A DNA stretch of 64,000 bases from Blastobasis lacticolella (taxonomy: Eukaryota; Arthropoda; Insecta; Lepidoptera; Blastobasidae): the NCBI GenBank assembly GCA_905147135.1, contig LR990067.1, positions 1,302,001-1,366,000 on the forward strand, written 5' to 3'. Shown in pieces: positions 1 through 10,800 of the stretch (its first letter is position 1; each line of letters starts with the position of its first letter). The notes beneath the pieces were generated by a model that saw nothing but the letters and a program-made list of their open reading frames with translations, did no database searches and was not told where the DNA came from. Position numbers and translations under genes: made by a program.

Positions 1-66
1 GGGATTCGAACCCGATACCTCTCGCTTACGTGTTGGACACCCCAACCGCTCGGCCATCGACGCTCC
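1..66 (-). tRNA. tRNA-like sequence cut by the window edge (tRNA gene, pseudogene or SINE head)
   Basis: On the minus strand this reads like a tRNA 5' part. It has a box A-like TGGCCGAGCGG followed about 40 bases later by a box B GGTTCGAATCC, which the window edge cuts. The box A form resembles Ser/Leu tRNAs. I could not fold a convincing anticodon stem, so a tRNA-derived SINE head or a pseudogene is as likely as a working tRNA. The 3' end and flanks lie outside the window. Confidence 0.45.
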
Positions 67-462
67 TAACCTGATGTTGTTATATTGTTTTATCTGTAAC
101 ACACACACGACTTAATATAATTTAACTGAACAATTAACTCGTTGGGTGTACACCCTGGCGCCACCAAATTGCCGTTACGCCGAAAAACACATGTCGGTAT
201 AGACACACTTAAAATTCACAATAAAATCGCTAAATATAGGCGCGCGCGCATGACTCACGCGATCATCGGGCCGCGCGATTTATCGCGATCGCAATTTCAT
301 TATGTTTAACTTAGTCATACATACATACAAACATTCACGCGCGTATTCCATAGGGGTATGCGGAGACTCGTGTGCCACAAGATGCGATCCTGACACAGGT
401 CTCTCTTTATCATAGATGTTTGGAAATTATTGATAACTTGCCGTTCTCCGCGGCTTTCACCC

Positions 463-590
463 GCGCGCAGTTCGGATCTCCGTAAACAAACTTTCCTGCG
501 GGAACCTATTATTTTCCCGGGAGGAATTGTCTATGTTACTCAGTGATAATGTAGCATTCTATTAACGAAGGATTTTTTTAATTTGATCCA
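463..590 (-). repeat. Helitron-like (Lep-type) repeat fragment, related to 61372-61500
   Basis: Both places share CGCGCAGTTCGGATCTC, a TGTTACTCAGT(A/G)ATAATGTAGCAT block and a closing TCCAG. This is a dispersed repeat of the AT-rich kind typical of lepidopteran Helitron remnants. Family assignment is tentative. Confidence 0.5.
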
Positions 591-1119
591 GAGTATATTC
601 ATTACAAACAAAAATACAAAAATACAAATCTTTTCTCTTTAATATCAGTATAGGTACATGTCGACTTCTCCCTTCTCAGAACATTCTGATAGCGAACAAC
701 CTTTGAACATTTACATATCCCGTGGGATCTTAGGATTGTTCCGGAACACACAGTATGAAGCGAACATATTGTAGCTTACGTACTTACAAAGTATATATGT
801 AGATGAAATCGCGGGCAAAAAGTTAGTACATAATATTGTTTATTTCCCACATTCAGCTCAATCGCTGCTTTAATCCAGAATCGGCACAGCTTTGAAACAA
901 AAAGAAATCCCCCAGGATAACGTTCCCATAGCGGGCCGTGGGCGATTCCGGGCAGTGCGCTCGCAGGGTGATTCACTTCCTGTCTCGAGTGGGTGGGGCG
1001 CGAGGCAGGAGCGCTAGCGGCATATTAACATCTCATGAGAAGTGATGCTCCCGGTCTTGCAAAAGTAACTGCTTACTATCAGGCAGGACGTACGCTGTTT
1101 TAGCCACCTTAGAGTAAAA

Positions 1120-1240
1120 TAACTAGCTTTATAACGTTCCAGACCACTTCCTGCGGGAATCACATTGAATTTCGTGATAAATTATAACCTATATTGCTGC
1201 CAAATTTCATCAAAATCCGTTCAGATTTTCGCGCTTTCGA
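1120..1240 (-). repeat. Helitron/Lep1-like fragment
   Basis: Contains the block AAATTTCATCAAAATCCGTT and an upstream CGGGAATCACATTGAATTT. Both are shared with 55010-55150 (same strand) and, inverted, with 18770-18890. These are hallmark pieces of the Lep1 Helitron family of Lepidoptera. Confidence 0.6.
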
Positions 1241-3311
1241 CATTAGAATACGACCTTTTCTCTTGCTACAAATATCTGTTAAAAAGTCACTGAATCTCTA
1301 TAGCAAGCAAAAAAAAGTTATGAAACCATTTAATTGGTAATTTAATATTATATAATTTCACTTAGGTAGTAAAGTGACTGTTGAGTGAATTTCCTAATTG
1401 TTTCTTAACCATTTCATTGACATTTATAATTGTATGACGTCTTTATAATTGTGCCTAATCTTGAATAACATTTTAAAATTATGCCTACGACATTTTATAG
1501 AATTGTTTCCAGTTAAGTACCTTCTTAGCTCTGTTCAAAGTATTTAACTTAGCGTATATATAGCCATACCCACATAAATAAATATGCTTGAACAATTCAC
1601 ACAGCACCATCTATCCCCAAAGTAAGGAAAGCTTGTGTTATGGGTGCCAGAAAACTGTCAAACTACTATATTTCATGGGTTTCATGATGTAAGTTCATTA
1701 ATACTGTAAGACCTATATAATCTCATGAATGCAATAAATACATTGACTTTATATTGACTTTTGAAACCACAACCGGCCCGCCAGCCGCTCGTCGCTTGCC
1801 ACCGCGACGTCATTACAACTGGATTTCTTATACATTTTTTGTGCAGAGCGCGACGAACGGACGGATGTGAGAACTAAAACGAATCTTTATCGGAATCGGA
1901 ACCAGCGAGTTGCGGGCATTGATTACGATTCATCACGAAGTCTCCATATTCATTTCTCCCAAGCTACTATGCTGGCATTGTCGTGTACCAGTTTGAAGTC
2001 TGCCTAGTAGACGAGGAAACAGCGGCCCATGTGGTCCTGGAATGTGAGGGACTCTTTAGTCCCTTGACCCTTGTTCCTTGTGGTCCTTTGACCACAGGGA
2101 AAAAGTCGCATTAGGAACGGTATGGAGACAGTTTAGCACCTGAGTATGGACATAGGCTACTTTGGTATGACACAGGTACTTTAGCATGTGTGCTCTGGCA
2201 GACCTTAAGTTAGGTCGGGATCTAGGATAGGTAGGCTTTTAGGATGTGTTGTCGTTGGCGTCACTCCGAGAGACTGCTGGACTTCTGGGGGGAGCTGGGC
2301 TGGCTAAATTAGCATGCCTTAACTACGTACAAGGGACCATGTTTGAGTTCATGTGCGAAAAAAGGTGTCCATTAAGCTATTTTAACCAGTTTGGAGTTTA
2401 AGATAGCCAGCGCAATGAGAGGTTTTCAATTTGACTGTTATAGAAAAAATATAACAAGTTTTATCTCCTTGCAAATAGATGGCACTCTACTGAACTCTTG
2501 TGTCAAGTTTGTTCTAGGAGCCAGACAGGAAGAGATATCACTCAAGTCACGTCGTAAATTCAGTATACCTAGCCAATGTTGCTAAATGATCATCACCCAG
2601 TTAAAATTTGTTCGATTAAAAAGAATCCAAACGGTCAATCGTTCAATATAGTGCCGAATTGCGCCATCTAGTGACGATAACAAAAACTTTATTTTTAAAT
2701 ATCATTTTGTAAACCTCTCATTACAGCCATGAGGCAATAGTAATTTTTCATCTTAGTCCTTACCTAACCGAAACGTCGGGAAAACAAATCGAAAATCTAC
2801 GTCGCGTGCGAGTCCCGTTAATATTATAACAGCATGTGTAAAGAAAACGAGTTTAGTTCGAAACTAATATCAGATACCCACTGATAATAATGTCAGGTAC
2901 AAAGTTAGTGTTTCCACTCGCCGTTTCGAAAGTATAGCCTAGACCAGACCTAGGCTGGGCCCGGCTAGGGTGGGGGAGCTCATAACTGCCTGTAGTACAT
3001 GGTTATTACAACATTCAAAAGATACCGCTATCGTATAATATAAGTTATCGGGGTATGGTTGACTGTAAATAAATACCTGCTTTGATAATATACTTGTAGT
3101 TATGTTTGTTTGAAGGGTTTAATTACTCCTGTTGGTATTAATATACCACTGGGACAATTGGAACCAGTTTCTCTAAGTTGGCGAGGTTGGCGCTGCCAAA
3201 CCAAAAATAAACAGAGTAATTAAATTAGTAAAACATACCATTTAATAGTAAGTTATTTAGTAACTCGTAGGTACGTAGGTCGATTTGGATTAACCGCCAA
3301 TAGCTTTTTTT

Positions 3312-3545
3312 TTGCGTTCAACGCAAAGGAAATGGGCACCCTCCGGTATAGCGGTTGGGAGGGAGGAGGTGAACTCTCATGAGTACCAGCCGGCCGGCCG
3401 GACTGGTTATGCACGACTCGCCAAAAATGAACCTAGGCGCATACGTACTAAACACCCCCTGGGAGCACCTGTAGCCATAAGGGCCTTTCAGGTTTCATCG
3501 GATGCTACACCCCGTCGGGACGGGGTGCGCTCAGGCCCGCTATTA
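3312..3545. repeat. Dispersed repeat, divergent partner at 16330-16600
   Basis: The pair share a GGGAGGGAGG stretch, a following (T)CATG(A/T)GT block, GCCGGC-rich sequence, CCTAGGCGC and TTTCAGGTTTCAT/TTTTAGGTTTCGT in the same order. No coding capacity could be assigned; probably an old LINE fragment. Confidence 0.4.
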
Positions 3546-4989
3546 AATACAATTTTTTGTGACATAAACTTATATATCCCTTGAGTGGTTTTTAGAAGTA
3601 AAAAATCGGGGTGCCTTACATTCTCTTGGCAGTTTCGCTGTTAGGAACATAGTCTTTTTTTTTTTGGTTACGAACCGGTCACCCAGCCAGTTCCCGGATT
3701 TGTTAGTCTTAGTCATGAAGGTATAGATAAAAATGGAGTCCACACTAGGAACAACCGCTTGAGTCAAATACCTACATAACTCTATCTTACTCTCTGTGGT
3801 CGGACTTCTCTTTTTAGTGTATTGCCATGTATTGCCGTGTTTGTAAATTAAAATGAAGGATACCCTATTTAGAAAGAGAGGGCCTGCCCACAGAGAGCGA
3901 AATGGAAACACATAGATATGCTTCAAGTAGGTATTCGAAGTGTGGTCTCCATACCTTTTATCTATAACTTCATGGTCTTAGTTTATCGTTGCTTAACTTC
4001 GGTTATCGGTCTGGCAAGCACGCCACCAGGCCTATAGCATGGCAAGCTTAGTTGTCTCCGGGCCAGTAGGAACGCTTTCATACCCAAAAGTGATTTTCCG
4101 TCTTGACTCACAGTAACAATGAGTAATTCCGCGAATGATAATTCCACAATGACGCCACAGATGGCGTTCGGTCCATATTTTGAGTTTGAGCTCGGGGCGC
4201 GCTACCAAGGGTTCTCGAAGGAACCGATTGCGATTTGCGAGGCAATGGGATTTCAGACAGCTACTTTAAAAAGTAAAAAGTGTAGTTCGGCGTGCCTCAT
4301 AAGATGGCGCTGGTTAGACAGGATTCTCTTATATTTAATTTGGTAACCGAAATTACTCGGAAAGGTGTTTCGTGAAAAGATACTTTTTTTTAAGAGGCAG
4401 GCAGAGACCACTTTGTCACGGTCCAGATAAACTTCTCTCGCTTCTTCTACCAAAACCACGATCAAATCGAGAGATAATGTCAAGAGTACCTACCCTACAC
4501 TGACGAGCATGTATGGGTATGAACAGGAACGGACTGCTAAAGTATGGTATTCTAGTCTAGGTCAACTTCTTGACTCTCGATTTTCGAGAATCTTTTATGT
4601 TTTTAGTTAGTCTAGCCAGGCATTTGACCGCCATCTGAGCTGGTGAAAAGGGACGATGCGGCCGTAGATGGAGCATGCCTGTCTAGGAACCGCTTATTCA
4701 CTCTAATCTATTCTTTCGACTAACGAGTGAGTTCCCGTGGTAGGACCGCGAGGTTTCAACACTGGGCGAAAGCGCGTGTGTTCCTGTAATTGCACTTATT
4801 GTGGCTCGCTGTACCGTACACTGGCGGACACGTGTGTTGCACACTTGTTTTTAAACAATGAAAGTGTAACGGCAAATTATTCGTACGTTAATCTATACAA
4901 ATAAAAAGTAACGTAGTGTGAATCTGTAACTGGTCTGTATGGAAGTAACTTCTTCTTTGTTTACTTATACTTATATAGTTAATTAATAT

Positions 4990-5240
4990 GTTAGGACAAA
5001 TTCACATAGCGCCATCTAGCTCAAAAGTAAGCACAGCTTGTGTTAAGGGTGTTAGATAACTGATAAACTACTGAAATACATACTTATTATACATACTACA
5101 CCCTAATCCATAAGAGAAATCACAAATTCATCCTATCCTATCCTATCCTATCCTATTTAAATTTCTGCTCGGCCTGGAATCGTACCCGGAACCTATGCGT
5201 GGCCGACGGAATGTTAATCCACTGAACCACTCAGGTCGTC
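4990..5240 (-). repeat. tRNA-derived SINE
   Basis: On the minus strand it starts with a tRNA-like head (GACGACCTGAGTGGTTCAGT, then a degenerate box B) and continues into a body ending near a GCGCCATCTAG motif and TTCACATAG. A clearer copy is at 56905-57140, where box B reads GGGTTCGATTCC. Degraded fragments occur at 1588-1680, 61500-61560 and 62640-62715. RTE-type LINEs usually mobilise such SINEs; that is inference here. Confidence 0.65.
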
Positions 5241-5486
5241 GTATGCATTGTTTTTGTTATATTCCTTCTTAAATATCGATATGTTTAAATAACTAATATT
5301 TTTTTTATTAACATTACGCACTATTTGTGCCAGCGAGTGTACAAACTCTAATTAAGCAAGGTGCTATCTGTTGACTGTCTCATTGTGCCCTCTATATGGC
5401 GATCTACGCCATGGACGCAAGGCAGCAGGACAACGGATCGGTTGCACGATCACAGATAGGGTTGCCAACATTACTATATAATATAG

Positions 5487-5724
5487 TAGAGCTCGTCTAG
5501 TCTAAAATGACGTGCCCCACTACTTAGTTAGTTGATTTCGATGTGTGAGTGCAAATATTGATAACGACACTTCATCTGTGTGCCAATGAACGACGCGTGC
5601 TCCTACGTTTGAATCTCACCGGCAACTGAATGACCAATTACAACGGCATTTGTCCATATTTTAAACTTGCTTGTGTGCGTTAATGCGATAGTGGGGCGCG
5701 TCATTTTAGATTAGACGAGCTCTA
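5487..5724. mobile_element. MITE-like element with about 36-bp terminal inverted repeats
   Basis: The left end TAGAGCTCGTCTAGTCTAAA and the right end are reverse complements over about 36 bases with two mismatches, including TGACG(T/C)GCCCCACTA. The 238-bp interior has no open frame of note. This is a non-autonomous DNA transposon. Confidence 0.7.
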
Positions 5725-5742
5725 TCCTACTGTTTTAAGTGT

Positions 5743-5890
5743 CCGCCTATTAGCTCCATTTGCCTTTTTGCTGCCTGAGCAACGTGTTATAGAGGTGGGC
5801 AACGCTCTTGGTGTTGCTAATGTCTTTAGACATTGGTGACCAATTTCCATCAGGTGGACTTCCTGTTAGCCTACCGTATGACATAAAAAA
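5743..5890 (+). repeat. LINE 3'-end fragment (GCAACGTGTTATAGAGGTGG family)
   Basis: Shares GCAACGTGTTATAGAGGTGG, TTGGTGTTGCTAATGTCT, a GGTGACCA block and TCCATCAGGTGG with copies at 9166-9312 (+), 14504-14630 (-), 26195-26455 (+) and 46640-46905 (-). The copy at 58345-58585 retains the reverse-transcriptase C-terminus just upstream, so these are 5'-truncated LINE tails. Confidence 0.7.
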
Positions 5891-6961
5891 ATATATAAAA
5901 AACATTATATAGTACGCGAAACTCCTATATTTTATCAGCAAAGTCGCTTATCAGTATCACTTACCGTAAAACGAAATGGGTCCAGAAGTTTAATTTTTAC
6001 AATTTATAAATAACTCCATTAAACACTATCTTGGAGCAGCTAACTACGAGTACCTACTTACTGATATTTTTAATCAAGCTGAGTTAATAGTGGTTTATAC
6101 TTTAGAATTGGAGTGTATTAATAATTATAAAGCGTTCATTAAGATTACTCATCATATAAGAAATATATTTGATTAAAAACACTATATATTATCAATTCCC
6201 TATCTACTATATTGTTATAGCTACTGAATTCGAAAATACTTTATTTTTATACCACTAAGGGGGCAAACAAGCCTGTATACTATATTTGGTTTTAAAAAAC
6301 TTGGCAACCCTAATCACAGACCAAGTTTAACTGTAAACCGCCAGTATTACAACCTGTTTGGCGATTCGTTAGAGGTGTTTGTACTTGTCTAGCTGGTTTG
6401 GTGCTAAAGACGTTTGTCGTGAGCGGTCTAATGTGTGAATGGAAGCGAAGCCGCGGTTGGGTCGTGGTGGAAAGGGAGTCTGTTTTTATTAGAGTCGTGT
6501 AGGCTTCGGCCAAAAAAGCTACTTTCGGCGACATCCTTCGTCCGCGTTTCGGGCCGAAACCCGATAAATCCAATACAATAACAGGCATATTAAACAATGA
6601 TATTGTTAGTGTAAACGGCAAGAAGCTGTACTTAAGATATTATACAAAAAAATCTTTATTTTGTAACAAAATGTATCATCTCTAAATCAACTTCTAGAGA
6701 TGATTTAAATTACTTATCTATATTATACAGTCAATATAAACCTTACAGCTTTTAAGCCGTCGGCTTCAGCCGAAGGTTGTGGCAATTGCCGATTAATCGG
6801 CTTCGACTTCGGCCAGAAATTGACCTTCGGTCGGACACTGCTTTTCAGATTTTTTTCTAACGTGCAGACAGCCCACCGACCGCTTACTGTCGCTCATAAC
6901 GGCTGTGATTCATGGACACATGCCCGATTTACATTAGTCAAGGACTGTGGCGAGGGGCGTG

Positions 6962-6990
6962 TAGAATAGAATAGAATAGAATAGAATATT
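6962..6990 (+). repeat. (GAATA)n microsatellite
   Basis: Four to five GAATA units sit at the 3' side of the minus-strand LINE fragment 7128-7331, probably its tail repeat. Confidence 0.8.
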
Positions 6991-7127
6991 TATTTGCTTA
7001 AAACATGGTTACAATGATAGGTCTTAAGATAATCATCACACAGCGGCTCTCACATGTTCAGCCAGTATTAACAGGCATGCAAACTTGTTCAGCGTTAATG
7101 AACATGCACCTTAGGCTACCTTAAACT

Positions 7128-7331
7128 CTAAAAAATCCTTGACAGAATAAAAGGAGTGCTCCAATAGCCATTTATACAAGTATTTTTTAATTTGTTTATA
7201 GGCTGTTCCTTAATTGCCAGTGGAATTTTATTAAATATTGATATAGCCATCGAATAACATTGCTTCAAATACAAAGTAGAATTTGGTGTAACTTCGTGTA
7301 CAAGGCGAAATGGGTTTCGAGAATTTCTCAA
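7128..7331 (-). pseudogene. LINE reverse-transcriptase C-terminal fragment
   Basis: A 67-codon minus-strand frame carries the pattern LYLKQCYSMAISIFNKIP followed by LAIKEQPINKLK. This matches the usual C-terminal end of non-LTR retrotransposon polymerases (a y..G..iyNkLP..ik...i..FK pattern). It is isolated from any upstream RT motifs and is a dead fragment. Confidence 0.55.
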
Positions 7332-7635
7332 AAATATATCCTTTGCAACTTTAAATAAGCTGCGGTGACCTCTAACAAACTTTACAAGTACAGTGGCGAG
7401 TGGCGGTCGCCCAGACAGTGACTCTTCACACTAAAGGGAGGCCAGTGCCATTTCTCTGTTAAGATGGACGAGTAACGTCAAAAACTACGTGCAATTTTGC
7501 GCTACAAATGCACTGTACTAAATTTGACTGCTTATGCCGTCCGGGTGCCTCAAACAAGCATATCTGCACAAGAGATGCACAGCCACAAAAATTTAAAATG
7601 ATTCGCAACTAACAGCGTCTATTTCTCCATTCCAG

Positions 7636-7810
7636 TACGGCAGCGATGAGTTCGGCCACGACTCGCCGAGTCGGTACGCGTCGCCGAAAGGCGCTGGCGC
7701 GCCGGCGCAGTACCAGGAGCCGTACTACGCCGGCGAATGGGGCGCGCAGTACTACCAGCCGCCGGCGCCCGCGCCGCCCTACCAGCACGACCCGTACGCT
7801 GCGTCGCCCG
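7636..7810 (+). CDS. da: da exon A (first visible)
   Basis: Acceptor CCATTCCAG, donor CCCG|GTGAGT, phase 0 in and 1 out. Encodes a Ser/Tyr/Pro-rich activation-region segment beginning [19 protein letters not shown] and ending in a [17 protein letters not shown] stretch, as is common in E-protein N-terminal halves. Its 3' 93 bases and the following intron start are duplicated at 8009-8160. Confidence 0.85.
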
Positions 7811-10800
7811 GTGAGTTGGCACACGTGGACGAGAGATGGCGTTGCAGGTAACTTAGAACGCGCTAGCGGTAGGGCTGGTGCGATTTATATGGGGTCTTCT
7901 CGTCTAGCGGCTACCAGACCAGATCCAGGGTAGGGATCGCTGGTAAATGGTCACTCCTGCATGGAAAACTGTAGACAGGCAAAATGATGGTAAGTAAGCA
8001 GTAATGTACTACGCCGGCGAATGGGGCGCGCAGTACTACCAGCCGCCGGCGCCCGCGCCGCCCTACCAGCACGACCCGTACGCTGCGTCGCCCGGTGAGT
8101 TGGCACACGTAGACGAGAGATGGCGTTGCAGGTAACTTTGGGCCGGTGCGAGTTATATGGGGGTTTTCTCGACCGAACTGTTTTGGTGGAAAAGCGGCCG
8201 CAGACCTGATTGAAAACCTTGAAAAAGGCCCGAATTTAAGTTTAACAGAGTATGAGATGAATTGTCACGATTTTTATGCATATGCATTACATTTGAATAA
8301 ATTCAGAAGCAAAAAGCCTATCTTCTAACCCTGTTGCCAAAAATTATCTGATTTCAAAGAGTGAAATTGGCGAGCTTGGAACCAGAGTGGTCTAAGTGTC
8401 ATTTTTATTAGGAGTACTTAGATCATGGAAGAATTTATTTTTCTGTGTCCCGTAGTGTATTAAACTTAATATTATTAAAAATATTAGGAGGATAGACACT
8501 AAGATCACTCTAGTTCCAACCTCCTCATTTGTTATCTTAACGATTACGTATGATCGATTTAATCGTTTCAGTTTATTGAACTTTGTTAGCAACTGAACCC
8601 ATGAAATCGGTGATACGGAATCGCTAAAGTAACAATTTCAACAATTGAAATGAGATAATTGTTGACAACAGCGTTACATAATTAGCTAACAGGCGCGCCG
8701 TTTAGGTTAATGGACTCTTTTTTCCGCACTTTAACTCAATGTTGGTCCTTTGTACGTAGTGTAGCGCGGTGGTGGTCAATAGAACCGGGGACCACCACCG
8801 CGACTCTACTACAAACTTTAGGCCTCCTTCGGGGTCTGCTGCAAACTTCAGCCCTCCCTAGGACCCCCTTCCCCGACACCGGCCTACTCACTAACCCCCT
8901 CCCCCGTTCCAGGGCTAGCGGGCAGCGGGCCAGCGTCCAGTGCGGGCGACGCGGGCGGCGCGGTCGGCGAGCTGCCCCTACCGCCGATGTCCTCGTTCCG
9001 GGCGGCCGCGCCGCACCACTCGCCCACCGAGCCGCTGATGGTGGGGAAACAGGCGTTGCAGACGGTGAGTAACGTGTGCTATTAATTTATATTTTATTTA
9101 ATTGTGTTGGTTTACAGGTGTAATGTAAAAAATATAAAATTGTTTAATAAATAACTTATTTATGAGCCATTTTGACTTTTTGCTGCCACAGCAACGTGTT
9201 ATAGAGGTGGGCAACGCATTGGCGATACTCTTGGTGTTGCTAATGTCTACAGGCAGTGGTGACTACTTCCCATCAGGTGGCCCGCTTGCCTGTTTGCCTA
9301 TCGTATGTCATAAAAAAAAAAACCTCTACATATAAATTTTACTTATAATTATTTGACTTATCCCTTTCAATATGTGTCCTTTTCATTGCCCCTCTCATCA
9401 ATATCGTAGACGTACACAATAATATCGCCATAGGCTGCGGTAACTGCTTACCATCAGACAGGCTTTCTTGCAGGCCTGCTTGTTTACCACCCTAGGTAAA
9501 AAAATATCCCATCTCCACCCCCAGATGTACCCAGTACCAGCGACCGCATCAGCCGAGGCTGGCTCTCTATCCTCCTACGGCTCGTCGCCCGGCACGCCGG
9601 TGCACTCGCCGCCGCCGCTGCACGCACACGGACACCAACCAAGGCTGTTTGGGACGCCCAAGCATCATATGGCGACGCATCATAATGGACAGGTGGGTGG
9701 GGGAGCGGGGAGGGCGGTGGAGGAGTGGGGAGGCGACGATGGAAAGTGGGGATTTATGAGTAGAGGACGGAGATGAGAGGCGTGTGGGGAGTGAAATGGG
9801 CCATTTCGGGTTGGGAGGGGAGTCGGGACTTGAGGAGAAGTTGATGGTGACGTAGAGGCTGATCAAGTTTCATCATCACAGCCCATAACAGTCCACTGCA
9901 GAACATAGGGCTTCTCCCACGAAAGGTTATTGCCGTAATCTTCACACTTGGCAGACGGGCTGGAGATCACAATGTCATAAATATAACAATAGAAAACGCT
10001 GCTGTCCACTTTCCAGCCCACAGAGACTCCTCGAAAACATTAGTCGCCTCGTACGCCACCCAAAATTGTAAGGGGTTGATGCTATTCTACTCTGCCGAAC
10101 ACCACACGGCCATCTACTGTGCCATATTGATTTGTTTCATCTATAATTGTAGCAGCAACCGAGCTGGCCACCCGCGGGCGTGTCGTCCCCACCGACGGCC
10201 GCGACCCCGCACGCGCCGCTGCCGCCCGCCGCGGGGATGGCCAACGGTCACCCGCACCACGTGGGTGTGTTCCCGCCTGTCATGGTGAGTGGCTGGGGAG
10301 CTGGGGGGTTGGGAGCTGGGGGAGAGACGGCGGGGGGAGTTGGGGAGGAGAGATTGCGAGGTGTGGTGTTTTGGAGGAGAGATTGCGAGGTGAAGTGTGC
10401 GTGGGAGTGTTGGAGGAGAGATTGGGAGGTGAAGTGTGCGTGGGAGTGTTGCGAGGTGAGGAGTTTGAGAGGAGCATTTGTGGGATTGGGAGTGTTGGAG
10501 GCGACAGGTGGAGCAGGGATGGCAGGGTGGTGAGTTTGGGAGGAGTGATTGCGAGGTCGGAAGTTTGGAGAGATTGTGGGGTGGAGAGTTTGGCGAGATT
10601 TTGAGGTGGGCTGTGCGGAACGAAATATGGCGACAGGGGGAGCGGAGATGGCAGGGTGGTGAGTTTGGGAGGAGAGATTGCGAGGCAAGGTGTGCGAGAG
10701 GAGAGATGGTGAGGTGGGGAGTTTCTGAAAAGAGATGCGAGGTGGGGAATTGAAATATGGGAGGAGTGGTGAATCTAGCAAGAATGAGTGAAGACGTAAA

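Larger units (their letters stand above)
67..7635. other. Repeat-rich region upstream of the first visible da exon; no supported exon
   Basis: No stretch here can be joined to a gene family. Short open frames exist but none shows family motifs or splice context. The region holds Helitron-like fragments (463-590, 1120-1240), SINE pieces (1588-1680, 4990-5240), a TIR element (5487-5724), LINE pieces (4610-4700, 5743-5890, 7128-7331) and a (TCCTA)n run near 5128-5155. The conserved E-protein N-terminus expected upstream of the exon at 7636 was not found, so this is probably a long da intron or 5' flank. Confidence 0.5.

Noticed and set aside
1..66. Functional tRNA-Ser or tRNA-Leu gene
   Set aside because: Box A and B are good but no convincing anticodon stem or variable arm could be folded and the 3' end is cut; kept only as tRNA-like.
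1..7635. Missing first da exons
   Set aside because: I looked for the conserved E-protein N-terminal activation motif upstream of 7636 and saw none; it probably lies outside the window.
7609..7933. Several Arg-rich frames over da exon A
   Set aside because: Alternative frames of a GC-rich exon; only the frame giving [11 protein letters not shown] joins in phase with the neighbouring exons.
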